Part shown: positions 1 through 6,390 of the stretch, piece by piece
Layout of the letters: every line of letters begins with the position of its first letter
Position numbering within the stretch: position 1 is the stretch's first letter
Assembly (NCBI GenBank): GCA_031288855.1
Contig: JAITQQ010000070.1
Coordinates: 1-16,382 of the forward strand
Length of the DNA stretch: 16,382 bases
Source: Prevotellaceae bacterium
GTDB lineage: Bacteria; Bacteroidota; Bacteroidia; Bacteroidales; UBA932
Direction: 5' to 3'
Translations under genes and position numbers: made by a program
The notes under the pieces: generated by a model
Seen by the model: only the letters and a program-made list of their open reading frames with translations
Told to the model about the DNA's origin: nothing
Databases searched by the model: none

Positions 1-32
1 ATCGCAAAAAAACATTGCAACACACAAAAAGT

Positions 33-117
33 GATTAAGAGATTAGGTAATTAAGAGATTAAGAAAATTCATAATTAATGGAACTCTTAATTCTTAACTC
101 TTAGTTCTTAACTCAAT
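33..117. repeat. 7-bp tandem repeat block, AT-rich
   Basis: Positions 83-117 are a tandem array with a 7-bp period. The units are ACTCTTA, ATTCTTA, ACTCTTA, GTTCTTA and a degenerate fifth copy. At 33-63 the opposite-sense motif recurs, with TTAAGAGATTA at 35-45 and again at 51-61, so the two halves are partly complementary and could form an imperfect stem. The block lies just past the predicted 3' end of the non-coding RNA. No coding potential is seen here. Whether it acts in termination or is only a neutral simple repeat cannot be told from one copy. Confidence 0.6.
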
Positions 118-118
118 A

Positions 119-360
119 AGGTAGCGCGAGCCTGTAGATAGCTTATTTAAATTAAGAGGTCTAGCACAACCAGTCCGATAAATAAACTAGGCCCACACCT
201 GTCTTTCTAACAATACATAAAATTGGAGTGAAAAAAAGAAACGTGTGGGCGCTAACTTTATTCCCCTATCGGATTATTCAGAAAATTTGCTAGTTTCTTA
301 ATTTAGAGTACTCAAAAGCGAGCGCCAACAAGTAATTAAAAAGAACGTAAGTAACATCTC
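119..360 (-). ncRNA. 6S-like structured RNA (rod with central bubble)
   Basis: The region has no convincing ORF but has nested, perfectly complementary arms that form one long rod: 149-157 with 296-304, 161-166 with 288-293, 175-180 with 267-272, 181-186 with 257-262, and 191-198 with 243-250. The apical loop is at about 199-242. Between the second and third stems lies a large asymmetric internal loop (167-173 against 274-287), and a CCCC bulge is at 263-266. A long hairpin of about 200 nt with a central bubble is the architecture of 6S RNA, which mimics an open promoter and binds RNA polymerase. Bacteroidales have diverged 6S relatives, first described as the Bacteroidales-1 motif. The minus strand is chosen because a perfect Bacteroidetes promoter lies just upstream on that strand and none is seen on the other. 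The ends are estimates. The fold and promoter are visible; the 6S identity is inferred. Confidence 0.6.
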
Positions 361-366
361 ACGCTG

Positions 367-397
367 CAAATATAAACACAATTTTTAAAAATCCAAA
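367..397 (-). promoter_or_regulatory. Bacteroidetes promoter for the 6S-like RNA
   Basis: Read on the minus strand, TTTG (397-394) is followed after exactly 19 nt by TATATTTG (374-367). This fits the Bacteroidetes -33/-7 consensus TTTG, 19-21 nt, TAnnTTTG in every fixed position. Transcription would start near 355-362 and enter the structured region. The promoter sits in the 3' flank of lepA, so the RNA can be made independently of lepA readthrough. Confidence 0.75.
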
Positions 398-420
398 TAA
401 AAAAGTGTTAAAATGTGTTA

Positions 421-2208
421 TTAGTCGAGTTTCAACACGGCTAAGAAGGCTTGTTGCGGCACTTCCACGTTGCCCACTTGCCGCATGCGCTTCTTGCCTT
501 TCTTTTGTTTTTCCAACAGTTTGCGCTTGCGGGTAATGTCGCCGCCGTAACACTTGGCGGTTACGTCTTTGCGCAGGGCTTTAATGGTTTCGCGGGCGAT
601 GATTTTCGCGCCGATGGCGGCCTGCACGGCAATATCGAATTGTTGGCGGGGGATGAGTTCTTTCAATTTTTCGCACATCCGCCGTCCAAAATCGTACGCA
701 TTGCCCCGGTAGATGAGACACGAAAGCGCATCCACCTGTTCGCCGTTCAGCAAAATGTCTAACTTTACCAAATCGGCGTTGGCAAAGCCTGTGATGTGAT
801 AATCGAAAGAAGCATACCCGCGCGACACGCTTTTTAGTTTATCGTAAAAATCGAATACGATTTCGGCCAAAGGCATACTGAAAGTCAGTTCCACTCGTTC
901 GCTGGTGAGGTAATGCTCGTTTTTCAGCACGCCGCGTTTGTCGAGGCACAGTTTCATTACCATGCCGTAATACTCGGCTTTGGTAATAATTTGCGCATTG
1001 ATATACGGCTCTTCAATGTGGTCGATAAGCGTGGGGGCCGGCAGTCCCGAAGGATTGTGCACATCGGCCACCTCGCCCTGCGTGGTATAAACCTTGTAGG
1101 ACACGTTCGGCACGGTGGTAATTACATCCATGTTGAACTCGCGGTAGAGGCGTTCCTGAATAATTTCCATGTGCAGCAATCCCAGAAAGCCGCAGCGGAA
1201 GCCGAATCCAAGCGCCAACGACGACTCCGGTACAAATGTAAGCGACGCATCGTTCAATTGCAACTTTTCGATAGAAGCGCGCAGGTCTTCATAATCATCG
1301 GCCTCAACAGGGTAAAGCCCTGCAAACACCATGGGCTTCACTTCCTCAAAACCGGCGATGGCTTCGTTGCACGGCCGCTCCACATGGGTGATCGTATCGC
1401 CCACTTTTACTTCGGCCGCCGTTTTAATACCCGAGATGATGTAGCCTACGTCGCCTGTGCGGATTTCATCGCGCGGACACATTTTCAATTGCAAAATCCC
1501 GATTTCATCCGCCTCATACTCCTTGCCGGTGTTGTAAAATTTTACCTTGTCGCCTTTGCGAATTACGCCATTCACCACTTTGAAGTAGGCAATAATGCCG
1601 CGGAAAGAATTGAATACCGAATCGAAAATCAAGGCTTGCAACGGCGATTCTTCATTTCCTTCGGGCGCGGGAATACGCTCCACAATAGCCGGCAGCAACG
1701 CTTCCACGCCCATGCCAGTCTTGGCGCTCACACAAAGGATTTCGGCAGGGTCGCACCCCAACAAATCAACAATTTGATCTTTGACCTCTTCCACCATGGC
1801 CGCCTCCATGTCGATTTTATTCAGCACCGGAATAATTTCCAGATTGTGCCCCAACGCCAAATACAGGTTTGAAATGGTTTGCGCCTGAATACCCTGCGTG
1901 GCGTCAACCACCAGCAAAGCGCCCTCGCAGGAAGCAATGGCGCGCGACACCTCATACGAAAAATCGACGTGCCCCGGCGTATCAATCAAATTCAACGTAT
2001 ATTGTTTGCCTTGATATGCATGTTGCATCTGGATGGCGTGGCTCTTGATGGTAATTCCTTTTTCTTTTTCCAATTCCATCGAATCCAGCACCTGCGCTTC
2101 CATTTCGCGGGAGGTCAACGTGTGGGTTTGCTCCAGCAAGCGGTCGGCTAATGTGCTCTTGCCATGATCAATATGTGCTATTATGCAGAAATTCCTGATG
2201 TTTTTCAT
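421..2208 (-). CDS. lepA: Elongation factor 4 (LepA), ribosome-associated GTPase
   Basis: This is a translational GTPase of 595 residues, close to the 599 of the E. coli protein. It acts on elongating or initiating 70S ribosomes and has been proposed to back-translocate stalled complexes or assist initiation and subunit maturation. The G domain shows the P-loop AHIDHGKS (residues 11-18), the switch II motif DTPGH (76-80), NKID (130-133) and SAK (161-163). Domain II, the elongation factor G-like domains and the LepA-specific C-terminal domain follow. The C-terminal tail is rich in lysine and arginine (residues about 560-580), as expected for the tRNA-contacting end. The start at 2208 gives the conserved N-terminus [28 protein letters not shown] -7 element ends only 5 nt before the ATG, so the mRNA may be leaderless. 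It is divergent from the amide hydrolase gene, and the 6S-like RNA follows it downstream. Confidence 0.98.
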   Translation of the reverse strand: MKNIRNFCIIAHIDHGKSTLADRLLEQTHTLTSREMEAQVLDSMELEKEKGITIKSHAIQMQHAYQGKQYTLNLIDTPGHVDFSYEVSRAIASCEGALLVVDATQGIQAQTISNLYLALGHNLEIIPVLNKIDMEAAMVEEVKDQIVDLLGCDPAEILCVSAKTGMGVEALLPAIVERIPAPEGNEESPLQALIFDSVFNSFRGIIAYFKVVNGVIRKGDKVKFYNTGKEYEADEIGILQLKMCPRDEIRTGDVGYIISGIKTAAEVKVGDTITHVERPCNEAIAGFEEVKPMVFAGLYPVEADDYEDLRASIEKLQLNDASLTFVPESSLALGFGFRCGFLGLLHMEIIQERLYREFNMDVITTVPNVSYKVYTTQGEVADVHNPSGLPAPTLIDHIEEPYINAQIITKAEYYGMVMKLCLDKRGVLKNEHYLTSERVELTFSMPLAEIVFDFYDKLKSVSRGYASFDYHITGFANADLVKLDILLNGEQVDALSCLIYRGNAYDFGRRMCEKLKELIPRQQFDIAVQAAIGAKIIARETIKALRKDVTAKCYGGDITRKRKLLEKQKKGKKRMRQVGNVEVPQQAFLAVLKLD

Positions 2209-2213
2209 GGGTG

Positions 2214-2221
2214 CAAATATA
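2214..2221 (-). promoter_or_regulatory. -7 element of lepA, 5 nt before the start codon
   Basis: TATATTTG on the minus strand matches TAnnTTTG perfectly and is separated from the lepA ATG by 5 nt (CACCC). No TTTG is seen 19-21 nt further upstream, so only the -7 half is supported. If used, transcription would begin at or within a few bases of the initiation codon. Confidence 0.5.
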
Positions 2222-2241
2222 CAAAAAAGTCAGGTCTATGA

Positions 2242-2272
2242 TTCGCATAATTCATAATATTATGTATCTTTG
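2242..2272 (+). promoter_or_regulatory. Promoter of the amide hydrolase / M14 peptidase operon
   Basis: TATCTTTG at 2265-2272 is a perfect -7 element. Nineteen nt upstream, TTCG (2242-2245) matches the -33 TTTG in three of four bases. The start codon at 2296 lies 23 nt after the -7 element, giving a leader of roughly 15-20 nt. The spacer contains the 12-bp perfect palindrome CATAATATTATG at 2253-2264, which could be an operator or simply AT-rich spacer sequence. Confidence 0.6.
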
Positions 2273-2295
2273 TATCACCTTTAAGCAGATACACT

Positions 2296-3528
2296 ATGAA
2301 ACACCGTTGTAAATTTATGCTGATTGTTTTTATGCTGGCGGGCACAATGGATTTACCGGCCTGCACAACCATTATCATTTCGGGCAAAGCAACCAAAGAC
2401 GGCCGGCCGCTCATGTGGAAAAGTTCCGATACCGAAAACCCGCGGCACAGCCTTGTCTATTGCGATTCGGCCGGTTTTCCGCTGCTCGGCATCGTACGGA
2501 ACAGTTCCGCCAGAATCAATACCGCAAACATCTGGGCAGGAACCAATGCATACGGCTTCTGCATTATTAATACGCTTTCGTATAACCTGACGGAAAACCG
2601 CGTTTCCTCGCGAAACGGCGCGCTGATGCGCAAGGCGCTCGAAATTTGCAAAAATATGCATGATTTTAAACACTTCCTGGATACGCTGCCGCGCCCGATG
2701 AAGGTCGAAGCCAACTACGGAGTCATCGACGCCGAAGGCAACGCTGCTTATTTCGAAACGTGTTCTGACGGATACGACATGGTTGACGTAAACGACCCCC
2801 GCATTGCCCCTAACGGATACCTCGTCTATACCAACTTCTCCCGTACCGGTTTCTACGACCGGGGAGAAGGATACATCCGCTACCAAACTGCCATGAACCT
2901 GGCCGGCAGGCAGACGCCCTCAAAAGACTTCTCCCCGCAGTGGATTTTCAACATACTTGCACGTTCCTACTATCATTTCCTGCTTGATATCGACTATACC
3001 GATAAAAACGTTACGGAAATATACAAAAACGGCTACATCTACGATCTGGACCTTATCCCGCGAAATTCAACTGCAAGCGCAACCGTTTTCCACGGCGTAA
3101 AGGAAGGCGAAAACCCCGAACTGACTGTCATGTGGACGGCACTCGGTTACCCGCCCGTTTCCGTGGCGCTGCCCGCGTGGGTGGCAGCCGGAAACGACAA
3201 TCCGGAAATCCTGCTGAGAAAAAAGGATGATAAATCATCCCAAATGTGCGAATGGGCGGAAACGCTTAAAAATACACTTTACGATGTGAAACGCGGACAC
3301 GGGCTGTCGTACATCCGCTTCTCAAAAGTGTTCAACAGCGAAGGTACAGGATATATGCAACTGCTGCAACCCATAGAAAACCGCGTATTCGAAACCTTCA
3401 ACCCGCTTATCAAAAAATGGCGCCATGCCGGAACACCCAACCGGGAAGAAATAAAATCCAAGGGAAAAGAAATATGCCACATCGTAGAACAAGCCTATAC
3501 CACAATAATAAACAATCTCCAACAATAA
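2296..3528 (+). CDS. Secreted Ntn-hydrolase family protein (C45/C69-like linear amide hydrolase)
   Basis: This is a 410-residue exported protein that probably cleaves, or transfers acyl groups at, a linear amide bond. Its substrate cannot be named. A hydrophobic signal peptide covers residues 1-22 and ends at PA, just before Cys23. The sequence CTTIIISGKATKDGRPLMWK (from residue 23) is the start of an N-terminal-nucleophile hydrolase, in which the first Cys of the mature chain is the catalytic nucleophile. Further family-like segments are AGTNAYGFCIIN (81-92), YGVIDAEGNAAYFET (141-155) and VYTNFS (177-182), where Asn180 fits the oxyanion Asn. The segment WKSSD (41-45) lacks the Arg often found just before the Asp in relatives. 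The LPAC sequence also weakly resembles a lipobox, so a lipoprotein is an alternative. The M14 peptidase gene follows after 24 nt, so the two are probably one operon. The superfamily is fairly sure; C45 versus C69 is not. Confidence 0.75.
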   Translation: MKHRCKFMLIVFMLAGTMDLPACTTIIISGKATKDGRPLMWKSSDTENPRHSLVYCDSAGFPLLGIVRNSSARINTANIWAGTNAYGFCIINTLSYNLTENRVSSRNGALMRKALEICKNMHDFKHFLDTLPRPMKVEANYGVIDAEGNAAYFETCSDGYDMVDVNDPRIAPNGYLVYTNFSRTGFYDRGEGYIRYQTAMNLAGRQTPSKDFSPQWIFNILARSYYHFLLDIDYTDKNVTEIYKNGYIYDLDLIPRNSTASATVFHGVKEGENPELTVMWTALGYPPVSVALPAWVAAGNDNPEILLRKKDDKSSQMCEWAETLKNTLYDVKRGHGLSYIRFSKVFNSEGTGYMQLLQPIENRVFETFNPLIKKWRHAGTPNREEIKSKGKEICHIVEQAYTTIINNLQQ

Positions 3529-3552
3529 AAACCGCGTTAAACTCCGACAATC

Positions 3553-6141
3553 ATGATGAAAAAAATTACGCTCCTCTTGCTGTTTGGGCTCATGTTCCTC
3601 TTGCAACAAGCCGCCGCACAGCCGGCAACGCAGGAATACAGTTGCGGCATAAACTATTTCCTCCCCGAAGGCAACTATACGTTTGACCCCCGTATTCCGC
3701 AACCGAAAGACATACTCGGCTTTGAAACCGGACAGCAGCACGCCGACTGGAACAATGTCCTCGCATACATGCAAGCCCTCGCCGCGGCTTCGCCGCGTGT
3801 TTCCATCAAGCGCTTCGGCAAGACAAACCAGTTCAGGCCTTTCATACAGGTTACTTTTACTTCGGAAAAAAATCAGCAAAACCTCGAAAATATCCGCCGG
3901 CAGCACTTGGAGCTTACGAATGCGGAAACCTCCCTAAAACAGGATATCGCCAAAATGCCCGTGGTAATAAACCTGATGTATTCCATCCACGGCAACGAAC
4001 CTTCGGCCGTAAATTCGTCCCTTGTAATAGCTTATTGCCTGGCGGCGTTGCAGGGAAATGAAATAGAAGACCTGCTCGACAACATGATAGTCGTCCTCAC
4101 GCCCGGGCTGAACCCGGACGGAATTAACCGCTTCGCTTCCTGGGTGAATACTTCGCGCAGTTTCCCCGATATTGCCGACCTTAACTCCCGCGAATTTACC
4201 GAAGCATGGCCCAGCAGCCGTACCAATCATTATTGGGCAGACTGCAACCGTGACTGGCTGATGGCCCAGCAAAAGGAAGGACAAAATGCCCTTGAAATGT
4301 ATTTTGAATGGATACCCAACGTTGTCTGTGATTTCCACGAACAGGGCGGCGACCGCACCTATTATTTCAGTCCCGGACATCCCAAACGCACCCACCCGCA
4401 AACGCCGCAGGCAAACCAAGAATTGACTGCAAAACTTACCGCCTTCAGCGCACACGAACTCGACAAAATCGGCACGCTCTACTATTCTAAGGAGCGTTAC
4501 GACGATTTCTATTACGGTAAAGGCGCTACGTATGGCGACATACACGGCACCGTTTCCATCCTTTACGAACAACTCGCCGCGCGTGGGCACCTGCGCCCCA
4601 CACGCAACTTCGGGCTGATGTCATTCCCTTCGACCATCCGCAATCAGGTATTTGCCGCCGCAGGTGTACTGCAGGGCGCACTCGCCATGAAAAACGAATT
4701 GCTCGCCTGGCAACGCGACTACTACATCAATGCACGCAAACAGGCCGGAACAGACCCCGTACAAGGATACATTTTCAATACACGCGGCTCGAAAGCAATA
4801 AACTTTCATTTTCTCGAAAACCTCCGCAGGCACAGAATCGATGTATATCACCTCTCCGTCAAACAAGTAGTTAACGGAAAGGAATACCTTCCGGAAGATT
4901 CATACATCATCCCCGTCAACCAGAAATACAGCGCCATGGTCAAAACCATAATGGAAAATGTCACGGAATACAGCGACAGCGTATTTTACGACATTTCCAC
5001 CTGGACATTCCCCCACGCATACAACCTTCAGTACGACGAAGTGAAATCAACCGCCGGGCTACTGGGCAAAAAAGCCGACGATAACCCTTTCCCCAAAGGC
5101 AGTGTGGCCGGCGGTAAAAGCAATGTCGCATACCTGTTCGACAATTCCCAATACTATTCACACCGCGTAGCCGCAGAACTGCTCCGGAACAACCTGATAG
5201 TAAAAACAACCGGCAAACCTTTCCATTATGCGGCGGAAGGAAAAAACATCACGTTCGGCTATGGAACATTCATCGTACCCCTTCAGAATCAATCTCTCGG
5301 CAGAGATATGCTTTACAAACTTATGGACAGCTTGGCCGTCACATGTGGAATAGAGATATATTCCGTAAAACAGTCTCTGATGAGCGATTTCGACTTGGGA
5401 ACACCCTATTTCACCCCGCTCAAACTTCCTGCGGTAGCCGTGATAACAGGCCTTGGCATGGGCGTTCCCGAATCCGGAGAAGTGTGGATGCTGTTAAGCG
5501 AACGGTTCGACCTGAAACCCGTTATGATAGACTATGCCAAACTTGTTACTACAGACCTGAACAAATACAACGTCATCATTATGGCTAACGGCTCTCCTTC
5601 ACGGTCGCTCCCGGAAACCGTCGTCAACCGGATAAAATCGTGGGTTGCCGGAGGCGGTACGCTTATCGCAACAGGCCAGGCTTATCAATGGACAAACAAA
5701 AACAAACTGACGGATATTAAAACCATCCCGCCAGTGAAATCGCGGAAATCGGGCGCGTACGGTGAATATGCAAGCCGTTCGGAGGATACGTACGGCAACT
5801 CGGTCGAAGGCGTAATCCTGAATTGTCGCTTAGATACCACACACCCGCTTGGATGGGGATACGGCCAAGGATATATAGCCGTAATGAAAACAAGTGCCAC
5901 CGCATTTGAAAAACCGGAGAACAAATATGCATCGCCTCTCTCCTATATAGAAAAACCATATCTTTCAGGCTGCATCTCGAAAGAAAACCTGAAAAGATTC
6001 GCCGCAAGCCCCGCTACAATTATTCATCCTTACGAAAACGGACGAATCATATACTTTGCGGACGACGTCAACTTCCGTATGTACTGGTACGGCGCATCGA
6101 AAATTTTTCTCAATGCCGTATTTTTCGGACAATTATTATAA
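3553..6141 (+). CDS. Secreted M14 zinc carboxypeptidase with C-terminal GATase1-like domain
   Basis: An 862-residue exported metallopeptidase is predicted to remove C-terminal residues or cleave related amide bonds in peptides in the periplasm or outside the cell. The signal peptide spans about residues 1-22 (ending QAAAQ). The M14 catalytic domain follows: HGNE gives the zinc ligands His146 and Glu149, NPDG is at 187-190, the CNRDW segment is at 231-235, and the third ligand is His262 in DFHEQGG. Glu339 in SILYEQ fits the general base. Residues about 520-860 form a second region with a class I glutamine-amidotransferase-like Rossmann segment (626-712, ending GGTLIATGQ). It has no recognisable nucleophile-elbow Cys, so it is probably non-catalytic. 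The gene lies 24 nt after the amide hydrolase. MMKK leaves the start at 3553 or 3556 undecided. The exact substrate is unknown; the family call is firm. Confidence 0.88.
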   Translation: MMKKITLLLLFGLMFLLQQAAAQPATQEYSCGINYFLPEGNYTFDPRIPQPKDILGFETGQQHADWNNVLAYMQALAAASPRVSIKRFGKTNQFRPFIQVTFTSEKNQQNLENIRRQHLELTNAETSLKQDIAKMPVVINLMYSIHGNEPSAVNSSLVIAYCLAALQGNEIEDLLDNMIVVLTPGLNPDGINRFASWVNTSRSFPDIADLNSREFTEAWPSSRTNHYWADCNRDWLMAQQKEGQNALEMYFEWIPNVVCDFHEQGGDRTYYFSPGHPKRTHPQTPQANQELTAKLTAFSAHELDKIGTLYYSKERYDDFYYGKGATYGDIHGTVSILYEQLAARGHLRPTRNFGLMSFPSTIRNQVFAAAGVLQGALAMKNELLAWQRDYYINARKQAGTDPVQGYIFNTRGSKAINFHFLENLRRHRIDVYHLSVKQVVNGKEYLPEDSYIIPVNQKYSAMVKTIMENVTEYSDSVFYDISTWTFPHAYNLQYDEVKSTAGLLGKKADDNPFPKGSVAGGKSNVAYLFDNSQYYSHRVAAELLRNNLIVKTTGKPFHYAAEGKNITFGYGTFIVPLQNQSLGRDMLYKLMDSLAVTCGIEIYSVKQSLMSDFDLGTPYFTPLKLPAVAVITGLGMGVPESGEVWMLLSERFDLKPVMIDYAKLVTTDLNKYNVIIMANGSPSRSLPETVVNRIKSWVAGGGTLIATGQAYQWTNKNKLTDIKTIPPVKSRKSGAYGEYASRSEDTYGNSVEGVILNCRLDTTHPLGWGYGQGYIAVMKTSATAFEKPENKYASPLSYIEKPYLSGCISKENLKRFAASPATIIHPYENGRIIYFADDVNFRMYWYGASKIFLNAVFFGQLL

Positions 6142-6166
6142 CGATGATAATAATTTAACAAAAATT

Positions 6167-6199
6167 AAATATTTTTTTTTGCAGATAAAAAAAATATTT
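6167..6199. repeat. Perfect 13-bp AT inverted repeat over the susC promoter
   Basis: AAATATTTTTTTT (6167-6179) is the exact reverse complement of 6187-6199, with a 7-nt loop. The left arm ends inside the -33 TTTG (6178-6181), and the right arm fills the spacer up to the -7 element at 6201. As RNA it would be an A/U hairpin followed by U residues, possibly a weak terminator for the upstream operon. As DNA it is a phased A/T tract that could bend or bind a regulator. Confidence 0.7.
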
Positions 6200-6208
6200 T
6201 TACCTTTG
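6178..6208 (+). promoter_or_regulatory. Consensus promoter of the susCD pair
   Basis: TTTG (6178-6181), 19 nt, and TACCTTTG (6201-6208) match the Bacteroidetes promoter consensus in full. Transcription would start near 6212-6216, so the SusC/SusD pair has its own transcription unit and a leader of about 175 nt. This does not exclude readthrough from the upstream peptidase operon. Confidence 0.75.
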
Positions 6209-6212
6209 TGCT

Positions 6213-6390
6213 AATATCAAAGTAATCAAGCCGTGACCTTGGAAATTCGACATATTCCTGAATGTCCCCTTGCAGTGGCATGTGTTATCCGTGTCCGGCG
6301 GGTTTTCTCGTTTCATTTTAATGGATTTAAAACCAAATAATTAACCCATAGCAATATGGGCTGTAATAATAATTTTTAACATAATACAAA
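6213..6390 (+). promoter_or_regulatory. Long 5' leader of susC with a GCAA-capped hairpin
   Basis: The segment between the predicted transcription start and the susC ATG has no ORF of note. It contains the perfect hairpin CCCATA (6345-6350), GCAA loop (a GNRA tetraloop), TATGGG (6355-6360), about 30 nt before the start codon. A second possible stem pairs GGTTTT (6301-6306) with AAAACC (6329-6334). No known riboswitch is recognised. A leader this long suggests post-transcriptional control, but that is inference. No antisense TAnnTTTG was found here. Confidence 0.4.

Noticed and set aside
33..117. CRISPR array
   Set aside because: The repeat unit is only 7 bp with no spacers, and no cas gene is present.
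119..360. tmRNA, RNase P RNA or SRP RNA as the identity of the structured RNA
   Set aside because: No tRNA-like end or tag frame (tmRNA), no conserved P RNA core sequences, and no SRP Alu or tetraloop motif could be found.
359..553. Small minus-strand frame of 64 codons over the 3' end of lepA
   Set aside because: It overlaps lepA in another frame and runs across the promoter of the structured RNA. It has no family features.
913..1872. Long open frame (319 codons) on the plus strand inside lepA
   Set aside because: It lies wholly antisense to lepA, has no recognisable domain and has a composition rich in His, Arg and Phe, as expected from reading the complement of a conserved gene.
3322..4590. 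Minus-strand frames (194 and 218 codons) opposite the hydrolase and M14 genes
   Set aside because: They are antisense to two well-supported genes and show no domain.
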